Shown here one piece after another: positions 1 to 7,332 of a stretch of DNA of 34,739 nt (position 1 is the stretch's first letter; each line of letters starts with the position of its first letter). This stretch comes from Flemingiibacterium sp045634005. Lineage in GTDB: Bacteria > Bacillota > Clostridia > Oscillospirales > CAG-272. The stretch lies in the NCBI GenBank assembly GCA_045634005.1, contig JAZQZL010000002.1:1-34739 (forward strand). The letters run 5' to 3'. The notes beneath the pieces are model-generated. The model had not been told where the DNA came from and ran no database searches. It saw only the letters and a program-made list of their open reading frames with translations. The position numbers were made by a program, and so were the translations under genes.

Positions 1-180
1 CGGCAACATGAGCTAATTCCTTCCTCCCCTTGCGTTTCCCCTGCGAGCCGACGGCTCGCAGGCGTCCCCTCGGCGCAAAAGCGGCGAGGATAATCCGAGC
101 GTAACGCGTTCGTTAGCGGACGACCAATGGTCGCCCCTACAGTAAGGCGGTAGCATTCACGCGCCCAAGCGCGCGAGGTA
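1..180. repeat. GC-rich palindromic intergenic repeat (family 2, copy 1)
   Basis: This gene-free stretch is rich in short palindromes. Bases 1-34 are the reverse complement of 3052-3085 with a single mismatch, so the same unit occurs twice in the window in opposite orientations. TGCGAGCCGACGGCTCGCA at 42-60 is a near-perfect hairpin, and its counterpart at 2969-2985 (GCGAGCC, 3-nt loop, GGCTCGC) lies the same way round the shared unit. CGACCAATGGTCG (121-133) is another small hairpin. No ORF with a credible start is seen. The function is unknown; the unit may be cut by the window edge. Confidence 0.65.
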
Positions 181-222
181 AAAGCGAGCGCACAAAGTGC
201 TCACATTTCCTGCACACGCGCC

Positions 223-251
223 TTGACAAATAAAGGCACGTGTGGTATAAT
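223..251 (+). promoter_or_regulatory. Consensus sigma-A promoter of the phosphofructokinase gene
   Basis: TTGACA (223-228) and TATAAT (246-251) are separated by exactly 17 bases, matching the vegetative consensus at all 12 positions. Transcription would start near 258 and give a leader of about 110 nt before the start codon at 368. The leader carries a small stem GACTT/AAGTC at 262-275. Confidence 0.9.
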
Positions 252-327
252 TAAAAGGTAGACTTACGCAAGTCTTATTATATTCTACACCAAACGACAA
301 AAAAAGTCAAGTACAGACCAACTAATG

Positions 328-367
328 AGGAGAAAGGAGCGCACTCATATCGAGTGCCAACAAAACA
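328..367 (+). promoter_or_regulatory. Distant Shine-Dalgarno with a hairpin in the spacer
   Basis: The purine-rich ribosome site (AGGAG 328-332, GGAG 336-339) lies 28 nt before the ATG at 368, too far for normal initiation. The spacer holds a perfect 6-bp stem, GCACTC (341-346) and GAGTGC (352-357), with a 5-nt loop. Folding it would leave about 11 nt between GGAG and the ATG, a normal distance. No other in-frame start exists nearer to the site: an in-frame TGA lies at 326-328, and the codons between it and 368 include no ATG, GTG or TTG. Confidence 0.6.
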
Positions 368-1603
368 ATGCTTAAAGGAAATGCTATCGTCGGACAGTCC
401 GGCGGACCTACCGCCGCTATTAACGCAACGCTTGCAGGCGTTATCAAGGGAGCGTTTGACTGCGACGCGATCGAAACTATATACGGCGCCTTCAACGGCG
501 TTGAGGGTATGCTTGCAGGTACTATCTGCAACTTAAACGAGGTTTTTGCAAACCGCGATGATCTGAAGGTTCTCTGCGCTACTCCCGCAGCGGCTCTCGG
601 CTCCTGCCGCAAGAAGCTTCCGAAGCTTGATGACGAAGCAGGCAAGGCTACATACGAGGCTCTCGTTGAATTCTTCAAGAAGCACAACATCCGTTACTTC
701 TTCTACATCGGCGGTAACGACTCTATGGATACCGTTGCAAAGCTCTCCGGCTATCTTAAGGATAAGGATTGGGAGATGCGCGTAATGGGCGTTCCGAAGA
801 CTATCGATAACGACCTTGTCGGCACCGACCACACTCCCGGCTTCGGCTCTGCGGCAAAGTACATCGCAACCACGATGCAGGAAATTCTCCGCGACACCGC
901 AGTTTACACCGTAAAGGCTGTTACCATCGTTGAGATCATGGGACGTGATGCCGGCTGGCTTACCACCGCGGCAGGTCTTACCGATAAGGTTTGCGGCGTT
1001 GTTGCTGACCTTATTTACCTTCCCGAGCGCACCTTCGACATGGACAAGTTCATCGAAGACGTAAATAAGGCGTTTGAGAAGCATCCTAACGTAGTCGTTG
1101 CTATCTCCGAGGGCGCAAGATTCGCTGACGGCAGATACGTTGGTGAAGGCTCGCAGAGCGGTGTTACCGACGCGTTCGGTCACAAGTACCTCTCCGGTAC
1201 CGGTAAGGTTCTTGAGGAAGCTATCCGCGACCGCATCGGCTGCAAGGTTCGCTCCATAGAGCTTAACCTTATGCAGAGATGTGCTTCTCACATCGCATCG
1301 AAGGCAGACCTCGACGAGTCGCAGACCGTCGGCGCAGCAGCGGTAATGGCTGCGGCAAACGGCGAAACCGGTATGATGATGGGTTACGTTCGCGAGGAAG
1401 GCAAGGAGTACAAGATTTCCGTTAAGAGCTTCGACATCGCGAAGATAGCTAACATGATCCGCGAGGTACCCGATGAGTTCATTAACGCAGAGGGCAACGG
1501 CGTTACCGAGGCGTGCATCGACTATCTGCTTCCCCTTATTCAGGGCGAGCCCGAGCAGTTCTTTGTAAACGGACTTCCGAAGCACTTTGTAATTGAAAGA
1601 TAA
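368..1603 (+). CDS. pfp: Pyrophosphate-dependent 6-phosphofructokinase
   Basis: Phosphorylates fructose 6-phosphate to fructose 1,6-bisphosphate in glycolysis, probably with pyrophosphate as donor. The 411-residue protein has the phosphofructokinase signatures GQSGGPTAAINA (residues 9-20), GGNDS (115-119), PKTIDND (143-149) and MGRDAGWL (191-198). In ATP enzymes such as E. coli PfkA the third motif is GGDGS. The Asp after Asn here, together with Lys144 in PKTIDND, is the pattern linked to PPi use, and such enzymes can run in both directions. The ATG at 368 gives the usual family N-terminus (KGNAIVGQSGG). The gene has its own consensus promoter and is followed by a terminator-like hairpin at 1611-1642, so it is probably largely monocistronic. 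The family is secure; donor specificity is inferred from these two residues. Confidence 0.92.
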   Translation: MLKGNAIVGQSGGPTAAINATLAGVIKGAFDCDAIETIYGAFNGVEGMLAGTICNLNEVFANRDDLKVLCATPAAALGSCRKKLPKLDDEAGKATYEALVEFFKKHNIRYFFYIGGNDSMDTVAKLSGYLKDKDWEMRVMGVPKTIDNDLVGTDHTPGFGSAAKYIATTMQEILRDTAVYTVKAVTIVEIMGRDAGWLTTAAGLTDKVCGVVADLIYLPERTFDMDKFIEDVNKAFEKHPNVVVAISEGARFADGRYVGEGSQSGVTDAFGHKYLSGTGKVLEEAIRDRIGCKVRSIELNLMQRCASHIASKADLDESQTVGAAAVMAAANGETGMMMGYVREEGKEYKISVKSFDIAKIANMIREVPDEFINAEGNGVTEACIDYLLPLIQGEPEQFFVNGLPKHFVIER

Positions 1604-1610
1604 ATCACTA

Positions 1611-1642
1611 CAAGGCGGAGGCTTGCCCCCGCCTTGATTTTT
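1611..1642 (+). terminator. Intrinsic terminator after the phosphofructokinase gene
   Basis: CAAGGCGG (1611-1618) pairs with CCGCCTTG (1629-1636) around a 10-nt loop and is followed by ATTTTT. The next gene's ribosome site (AAGGAG, 1647-1652) begins just after it, so readthrough may feed the guanine deaminase gene. Confidence 0.7.
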
Positions 1643-1658
1643 CCATAAGGAGATACAA

Positions 1659-2939
1659 ATGTCATCTTTCATCCTGCACGGCAACGTGATAAGTAGCCGT
1701 GACGTTTCAACGCTCGACATAACCGAGGGCGGTTATGCCGTCTGCGTGGACGGCATCTGCCGCGGAGTTTTTGCAAGCGTGCCCGAAAAGTATGCGTCAT
1801 TGCCCGTCATTGACTGCGCGGACAAGCTTATAATCCCCGGCATGGTCGACTTACATATCCACGGCGCGCAGTACGCTTACCGCGGAATGGGTATGGATCT
1901 CGAGCTTCTCGATTGGCTCGACTCGTACGCCTTTCCCGAGGAGGCGAAATTCGCAAGCGACGAGTACGCGCATAAGGCGTACGGCATCTTCGCCGATGCG
2001 ATGAAAAAGAGCGCTACTACACGCGCGTGCATCTTCGCAAGCGCACACAGCCGCGCAACTGAAATTTTAATGGAGAAGCTAGAGGCAGCAGGCCTTGTAA
2101 GCTTCGTCGGCAAGGTCGATATGGACCGCGATGCGCCTGATAATCTCCGTGAGCCGAGTGCCGGATCTGCCGCCGCGGACACGGAAGCGTGGGCGGTACG
2201 TACGCTTGCACGCTTTGAGCGCACGAAGCCGATGTTAACACCGCGTTTTGTGCCGTCCTGCACGGACGAGCTTATGGTAAAGCTCGGTGAGATCCGCGAG
2301 CGCCACGACCTTTTCGTGCAGTCGCACGTTTCGGAGAGCGTTGGCGAGATAGCTCTTGTAAAAGAGCTTCGTCCTGACGATAAATTCTATGGAGAGGCGT
2401 ACGACAAGTGCGGACTCTTCGGCGATTATAAAACCTCGCACACGGTTATGGCGCACTGCGTCTGGTCGAGTGAAGCGGAGCTTGAGCTTATGAAGAAAAA
2501 CGGAGTTTTCATCGCTCACTGCCCCGCATCGAATATGAACGTCGCATCGGGTATCGCACCCGTTCGACGTTATATAGAGCGCGGTATGAAAATGGGTCTT
2601 GGAAGCGACGTCGCGGGCGGTCAGACGGAATCAATGTTCCGCGCGATGACCGATGCCGTGCAGTCCTCGAAGCTTTATTTCAGACACGTCGACGGTAGCG
2701 CGAAGCCGCTCGGACTTGAGGAGGCGTTCTACCTCGCAACACGCGGCGGCGGCGAGTTCTTCGGCAAGGTTGGCGCGTTTGACGACGGCTTTGAGTTCGA
2801 CGCCGTTGTTATTGACGATTCGTCGCTACCTCATCCGCAGCCGCTGAACGTTCGACAGCGTATTGAGCGTGCCGTCTATCTCGGCGCGGATATGTTTGGT
2901 ATTACGGATAAGTTTGTGCGTGGCACGAAGGTGATTTGA
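1659..2939 (+). CDS. guaD: Guanine deaminase (amidohydrolase family)
   Basis: Hydrolyses guanine to xanthine and ammonia in purine salvage or breakdown. The 426-residue protein is a cyclic amidohydrolase: PGMVDLHIHGAQYAYRG (residues 60-76) carries the first metal His pair (H66, H68), followed by WLDSYAFPEE, a signature I associate with guanine deaminases. Further on are TPRFVPSC, the metal-site regions QSHVSES and MAHCVW, HCPASNMNVASG, and GLGSDVAGG with the metal Asp. The length is normal for the family. The start is set by AAGGAG six bases before the ATG. No other purine gene lies beside it. A different aminohydrolase substrate is possible but less likely given the WL..Y.FPEE and RF.PSC motifs. 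Confidence 0.87.
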   Translation: MSSFILHGNVISSRDVSTLDITEGGYAVCVDGICRGVFASVPEKYASLPVIDCADKLIIPGMVDLHIHGAQYAYRGMGMDLELLDWLDSYAFPEEAKFASDEYAHKAYGIFADAMKKSATTRACIFASAHSRATEILMEKLEAAGLVSFVGKVDMDRDAPDNLREPSAGSAAADTEAWAVRTLARFERTKPMLTPRFVPSCTDELMVKLGEIRERHDLFVQSHVSESVGEIALVKELRPDDKFYGEAYDKCGLFGDYKTSHTVMAHCVWSSEAELELMKKNGVFIAHCPASNMNVASGIAPVRRYIERGMKMGLGSDVAGGQTESMFRAMTDAVQSSKLYFRHVDGSAKPLGLEEAFYLATRGGGEFFGKVGAFDDGFEFDAVVIDDSSLPHPQPLNVRQRIERAVYLGADMFGITDKFVRGTKVI

Positions 2940-2940
2940 C

Positions 2941-3160
2941 CTCGCGCTCTTGCGCTCGGGGAGCCTCAGCGAGCCGTTGGCTCGCAGGGAGGACGTCCAC
3001 GCGCATTTGCGCGTGGGGAAACGACCTCGCCACCTCGGCGGCGTGGGGAAACGCAAGGGGAGGAAGGAATCAGCTCATGTTGCCGCGAACTCCTTCCTCC
3101 CCTTGTACCCCTCCTACCTCTTGGCTATGCCATCGATCGGCGGCCTTCCTACAGAGTGCT
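2941..3160. repeat. GC-rich palindromic repeat (family 2, copy 2) with long hairpin
   Basis: This is the left part of the composite gap between guaD and the acyltransferase gene. It contains successive hairpins: GCGAGCC/GGCTCGC (2969-2985), CCACGCGC/GCGCGTGG (2997-3016), and a perfect 15-bp stem at 3054-3068 and 3091-3105 around a 22-nt loop (3069-3090). Bases 3052-3085 match 1-34 in reverse complement with one mismatch. GTGGGGAAACG occurs twice (3013-3023, 3042-3052). No protein-coding signal is seen. Confidence 0.65.
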
Positions 3161-3234
3161 AATACCACAGAGTGTATATTTAGCGGCACTCATTTTCTCG
3201 CTTCGCTTCATAAAAATGAGTGCATACCGACCTC

Positions 3235-3586
3235 GCCGCACCGCAAAGGTTAGACTATGGCGCCGCGCGGATCGCTTTCGCGCGCACGCGGCTTCGTCTA
3301 ACTTTGGCGCACAGCGAAGCGAATGCGCCTTCGGTGACCACTCCTGACGTGATTTCACCATCGCACGGTACCGCTAAATGGTCGTTGGGGTGCCGACACG
3401 GGTGTCGGCGAGGTCCCCAACTGGATGTGGCGCGGTGCATATTGCTCGAAGCGTAATGTGCTCCTTTCATCGGGAACGCTAAACTCCGGTTTTACATTCG
3501 CAAGCAAAAGTTTAGCGAATGCGTTGTATAAAAGTTTTTGCGTCGCTGAAAGCGACTGCTTTTCTTCAAAAAGCGACCGTAACCCC
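3235..3586 (+). repeat. Foldback element family 1, partial copy B (right part)
   Basis: Shares with the copies at 15530-16150 and 33216-33781 the inner block GGCGCACAGCGAAGCG (here about 3305-3320), followed by ACCGCTAAA and a long hairpin. In that hairpin GTTGGGG (3384-3390) pairs with CCCCAAC (3415-3421), and GCCGACAC (3392-3399) with GTGTCGGC (3402-3409). It ends in CAAAAAGCGACCGTAACCCC, which stops at 3586 just before a TA, 24 bases before the acyltransferase start codon. The canonical left end (GGCTTTTTTGAAAAAAAGCC) is missing and family 2 sequence stands in its place. The right end is also diverged, with an extra GTCGCTGAAAGCGAC stem near 3542-3556. I read this as a truncated or rearranged copy; its left limit is uncertain. 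Confidence 0.7.
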
Positions 3587-3610
3587 TATTTACAAGAAAG
3601 GATAAACAAA

Positions 3611-5008
3611 ATGGTCTTTTCAAGTCTATTGTTTCTCGGGCTGTTTTTACCGCTTCTTTTGGCGGTATATCACCTGACACCGAAGAATACGACCGTTAAA
3701 AACATAATATTACTCGTCGCATCACTGCTGTTTTACGCGTGGGGGGAGCCGAAGAAGATCGTGCTGCTTATTGCGAGCGCGTTTGCGGGCTACCTTGGCG
3801 GACTTCTTATCGACAAGTGGCGAGGAAGGGCAGGCGCGAAGGTTGCGCTTGTTGGAGCGCTTGCGTTCCTTATCGGCTCGCTGATGCTCTTTAAGTACAC
3901 GGGCTTTTTCGTGTCGAACGTCAACATGCTCTTTGGCACGGAGATAAGCTTCGCGGGATTCACGCTTCCTCTCGGTATATCGTTCTATACCTTCCAAATA
4001 CTCTCCTACGTCATCGACGTTTACCGCGGCAATACACGCGCACAGCACTCGTTCTATAAGCTGCTTTTGTACGTTTCGCTGTTTCCGCAGCTTGTTGCGG
4101 GTCCGATCGTACGCTACGTTGACGTTGAGGAGCAGATCGAACGCCGTACGGTAACGCTCGACGGCTTTTTCTCGGGTGTTGTCCGCTTTACACAGGGACT
4201 TCTCAAAAAGGTTATCCTCGCAAATTACGCGGGAGGTGCGGCTACGACGCTTATCGGCGGAAATATGTCCACGCAGTCCGCACTTGGCGCTTGGGTGGGC
4301 ATAATAATGTTCACCTTCCAGATATATTTCGACTTTTCGGGCTACTCCGATATGGCGATAGGCATCGGTAGAATGTTCGGCTTTAATTTCCTCGAAAACT
4401 TCAACTATCCCTACGTTTCTACCAGCATCACGGAGTTTTGGCGCCGTTGGCATATGTCGCTTGGCGGCTTCTTCCGCGACTACGTTTACATACCCCTCGG
4501 CGGCAACCGTAAGCATCAGCTTCTGAACCTCGCAATCGTATGGTTCTTAACGGGCTTCTGGCACGGCGCAAGCTGGAACTTCATTCTTTGGGGCGTTTAC
4601 TACGGCGCTCTGCTCATACTCGAGAAAAAGGTGCTCTTCCGCTTCTTTGACAAGGTACCTATGATACTTCGCCGCATCTATACCCTCGCGGCTGTCGTTG
4701 GCGGCTGGATACTGTTCTACTTTACGAATACGGAAAGCCTCAAGGGCTTTATAATAATTGCGCTCGGACGAAACGCAGGCGCTAATAATTTGCAAGTCCT
4801 CAGCATACTGCGTCAGAACGCGGTGCTTATAGTCCTACTCGCACTTTTCTCGACGCCTGTTCTGCGCGTGGCGCTCACGCGCCTTCGTGAAAAGCTGCCG
4901 CGCGTGTACGCGGTCGCGATGCCGACGGCTTGTATAGCGGGGCTTTGGATATGCTTCATTCTCCTCATCTCGCAGTCCTACAATCCGTTCCTTTATTTCA
5001 GATTTTAA
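3611..5008 (+). CDS. MBOAT O-acyltransferase (AlgI-like)
   Basis: Integral-membrane acyltransferase that passes acetyl groups across the membrane for O-acetylation of an extracellular or wall polysaccharide. The 465-residue protein opens with hydrophobic helices (LLFLGLFLPLLLAVYHL) and shows the AlgI/DltB-type motifs GPIVRY, FGFNFLENFNYPY, ITEFWRRWHMSLGGFFRDYV, YIPLGGNRK and GFWHGASWNF. In the last of these His318 is the expected catalytic residue. The ATG at 3611 is chosen because AGAAAGGA (3594-3601) precedes it and the family N-terminus starts there; an upstream in-frame extension would run through the repeat. The DHHW protein follows 12 bases later and is its usual partner. Confident on family, not on the polysaccharide. 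Confidence 0.9.
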   Translation: MVFSSLLFLGLFLPLLLAVYHLTPKNTTVKNIILLVASLLFYAWGEPKKIVLLIASAFAGYLGGLLIDKWRGRAGAKVALVGALAFLIGSLMLFKYTGFFVSNVNMLFGTEISFAGFTLPLGISFYTFQILSYVIDVYRGNTRAQHSFYKLLLYVSLFPQLVAGPIVRYVDVEEQIERRTVTLDGFFSGVVRFTQGLLKKVILANYAGGAATTLIGGNMSTQSALGAWVGIIMFTFQIYFDFSGYSDMAIGIGRMFGFNFLENFNYPYVSTSITEFWRRWHMSLGGFFRDYVYIPLGGNRKHQLLNLAIVWFLTGFWHGASWNFILWGVYYGALLILEKKVLFRFFDKVPMILRRIYTLAAVVGGWILFYFTNTESLKGFIIIALGRNAGANNLQVLSILRQNAVLIVLLALFSTPVLRVALTRLREKLPRVYAVAMPTACIAGLWICFILLISQSYNPFLYFRF

Positions 5009-5020
5009 GGAGGAAGCGCT

Positions 5021-6187
5021 ATGTATAAAAAAATAACTGTATTTGCGTTTGCTCTTTGCCTTGCAATATTTTTTGTGCTCACGTTTTTGATGCCCACCGA
5101 CGAGCGAGCCGAGATAAAGGAAAACCGCCCGATGGCACAGATGCCCTTGCTGACGTGGGACAGCCTCTTTTCGGGTGAGTTCGCGGCGGAATTCGAAACG
5201 TTTCTTTCCGATAATATCGGCTTTCGCGCGACCTTCACGGATATAGGCTCGTATATTGCCAAGCTACGCGGTGTAAATCTTGCCGCCAAGGACCAGCTTA
5301 TCACACTCCAAAACGGCTCACGCCTTGCTCTTCAGGGCGGACGTATAATGGAGATATTCACCGAGGCGCCGAGCGTGTGTGACGCGTACGCTTCCGCGAT
5401 AAACGGTATCGGTGCAATGCTCCCCGAGGACACGTCGGCGTATCTTATGCTCGTGCCGACGCAGATAGAATTTGACACCTCGTCCTACCGCGAGCTTTCA
5501 AACAGCCAGAAGGACACGATAGACGCAGTTTACGGCGCGCTTGACCGCACCGTCGGCGTGAACGTGTACGACAGCCTCGCCGAGAACGCTGGCGAGTACG
5601 TGTATTTCCGCACCGACCACCACTGGACACAGCGCGGCGCGTACTACGGCTACGCGGCTCTGATGGAAGCTATGGGTGATCAGGCGGTGCCGCTTAACAA
5701 GATGAAGAAAGGCGCGCTCGAGGGCTTTCTCGGCTACCTCTACAATCAGGCGAACGTGCAGGAATACGTGCAGTACGCGGACACGATAGAGTATTTTATG
5801 CCCGGCGAAAATTACTCTGTCAAGGCGAAGATAGTCGAGTTTGGCGAGCTCGTTGAGTATGAGGCGCGCATATACTATACGCCCGAGGTTGGCGGCGGCG
5901 TAAGCTACGGCGTATTTATGGGTAGCGACCATCCGTTTGCGACTGTCACAACAAGCGTCGGCAACGGCAAAACGGCGCTCGTTATCAAGGACTCCTACGC
6001 TAACGCGCTCCTTCCGTTTTTGACCTCTCACTACGAAACGCTCGTCATCATTGACCCGCGAAGCTACTACGGAACGCTCTCGGACGTTTTTGCCGAGTAC
6101 GACGTTGACGACGTTATCATCATAAATTACGCGTTCAGCGCGGTAAGCACCGCGTTCACAAGCGCAATTGAGGGAATAACCAAATAA
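5021..6187 (+). CDS. DHHW-motif SGNH-like acetylation protein (AlgJ/AlgX-like)
   Basis: Probable extracytoplasmic partner of the upstream MBOAT enzyme, completing acetyl transfer to the polysaccharide. The 388-residue protein has a Lys-rich start and one hydrophobic segment (about residues 5-24), then ENRPMAQMP (34-42), typical of AlgJ-like proteins. It continues with the RTDHHWTQRG motif (DHHW at 199-202) and a late KDSYANALLPFL segment resembling the catalytic Ser region of this SGNH group. It is translated from AGGAGG a few bases before the ATG and is followed by a strong terminator, so the two genes form a complete two-gene unit. Family is clear from the DHHW block; the acceptor is unknown. 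Confidence 0.83.
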   Translation: MYKKITVFAFALCLAIFFVLTFLMPTDERAEIKENRPMAQMPLLTWDSLFSGEFAAEFETFLSDNIGFRATFTDIGSYIAKLRGVNLAAKDQLITLQNGSRLALQGGRIMEIFTEAPSVCDAYASAINGIGAMLPEDTSAYLMLVPTQIEFDTSSYRELSNSQKDTIDAVYGALDRTVGVNVYDSLAENAGEYVYFRTDHHWTQRGAYYGYAALMEAMGDQAVPLNKMKKGALEGFLGYLYNQANVQEYVQYADTIEYFMPGENYSVKAKIVEFGELVEYEARIYYTPEVGGGVSYGVFMGSDHPFATVTTSVGNGKTALVIKDSYANALLPFLTSHYETLVIIDPRSYYGTLSDVFAEYDVDDVIIINYAFSAVSTAFTSAIEGITK

Positions 6188-6228
6188 CGGACAAAACCAA
6201 AGGCTTAGACAAAATTAAATTACTTGTG

Positions 6229-6264
6229 AATGAGCTCGGTACTGTACCGGGCTCATTGTTTTTT
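6229..6264 (+). terminator. Strong intrinsic terminator after the acetylation pair
   Basis: A 13-bp stem (6229-6241 with 6245-6257; one T-G pair) closes a 3-nt loop and is followed by GTTTTTT. It ends the MBOAT-DHHW unit. Confidence 0.9.
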
Positions 6265-6331
6265 GTTTGAGAGATTCTCGCGTTCACGCTCCGGTCAGGT
6301 GATTAGTCCATAACAATAGGCGATTTATTCA

Positions 6332-6360
6332 TTGAAGACGTTGCGTATAAGGTATATAAT
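6332..6360 (+). promoter_or_regulatory. Promoter and structured leader of the isomerase-dehydrogenase pair
   Basis: TTGAAG (6332-6337) and TATAAT (6355-6360) are 17 bases apart. The rest of the 302-base gap to the ATG at 6490 is an unusually long leader of about 120 nt. It holds two possible stems, CCGAG/CTCGG (6371-6375, 6385-6389) and AGCAC/GTGCT (6414-6418, 6437-6441). I recognise no known riboswitch. AAGGA at 6471-6475 is 14 bases from the ATG, a slightly long spacing. Confidence 0.7.
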
Positions 6361-6489
6361 AAATATTGAACCGAGGGCGTGTTTCTCGGCACATTCGCTC
6401 TGGCGTACATTGTAGCACATTTTTCTCGCTTGTAAAGTGCTCTTTGTAATTTCAGGCGAAAAATTCAGAAAAGGACACGGTAATCAGTT

Positions 6490-7320
6490 ATGAAAAAGGC
6501 AATTAACGCGTGGTGCGTTGATCCCACGTACACATTCGAAGAAACCTTCGCAAAGGCTTCTGCGGCAGGCTTCGAGGGAATCGAGCTTAACGTTGACTCG
6601 CCCGGCAAAACTCCCCATTCGCTCGGCCTTGCGACCACCGAGGCGGATTATGCGGCTATCCGCGAGCTTTCGAAGAAGTATAACCTTCCCGTAATCAGCA
6701 TTGCCTCTGCTTGGTGGGGTGACAAAATGACGGTTGAGTCCAAGCGTGACGACGCGGACGCGCTGCTTGCAAAGCAGCTTGAGGCGGCGAAGGCACTCGG
6801 CGCAAAAAACATACTCGTTCCTCTGTGCTGCGGTGATGGTATGCTCCTCAGCGAGGGCATACGCGCCGTTGTGGAATTTATGAAGGCGCATCTTCCCGAG
6901 ATCGAAAAGAGCGGCGTATTCGTCGGTCTTGAGAACGTACCCTCGGGCTTCTTATGCTCTCCGTACGACTGGGTATCGCTCATAGACGAGATTGGCTCGG
7001 ACAACGTGGGAATATATTTTGACGTTGGAAATATGATGTATTTCTCACGCCCCGAGGACTGGATAGACGTACTCGCGGGGCGTATCGGAATGGTACATAT
7101 CAAGGACGTTAAGCGCAATTCGGACTGGATATGCTCGAGCGGCGACGAGATCGGTCTTTTAAAGGGCGACATCAACTGGGAGGCGGTTATGCCGATGTTC
7201 CGCGAAGCAGGCTACGACGGCTGGCTTGTCGGCGAGAGCTTCAAGGACGATGAAGCGCAGAGCTACGAGGAGTATTTCGCATCGCTTTCGGCTACATTTG
7301 ACACCATAATGAAAATATAA
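6490..7320 (+). CDS. Sugar phosphate isomerase/epimerase (xylose isomerase-like TIM barrel)
   Basis: A 276-residue TIM-barrel protein of the AP-endonuclease-2/xylose-isomerase superfamily, which isomerises or epimerises free or phosphorylated sugars and inositols with a divalent metal. Family features include GFEGIELNVD early in the barrel and the metal ligands of the usual pattern: Glu in GLENVPSG, Asp in YFDVGNMM, His in MVHIKDVK, and the closing Glu in LVGESF. It lies 12 bases upstream of a Gfo/Idh/MocA dehydrogenase; the two are a common pair in inositol and uncommon-sugar catabolism. The substrate cannot be read from the sequence. Confidence 0.85.
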   Translation: MKKAINAWCVDPTYTFEETFAKASAAGFEGIELNVDSPGKTPHSLGLATTEADYAAIRELSKKYNLPVISIASAWWGDKMTVESKRDDADALLAKQLEAAKALGAKNILVPLCCGDGMLLSEGIRAVVEFMKAHLPEIEKSGVFVGLENVPSGFLCSPYDWVSLIDEIGSDNVGIYFDVGNMMYFSRPEDWIDVLAGRIGMVHIKDVKRNSDWICSSGDEIGLLKGDINWEAVMPMFREAGYDGWLVGESFKDDEAQSYEEYFASLSATFDTIMKI

Positions 7321-7332
7321 GGAGAAATACCA

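Noticed and set aside
258..367. Riboswitch in the phosphofructokinase leader
   Set aside because: Only two small stems are visible and no known aptamer pattern is recognised.
533..1720. Minus-strand open frame of 395 codons opposite the phosphofructokinase gene
   Set aside because: It is a shadow of a certain gene and has no motif or initiation signal.
2936..3470. Small open frames in the composite repeat after guaD
   Set aside because: They consist of palindromic repeat sequence, with Arg/Ser/Ala-rich composition and no start signal.
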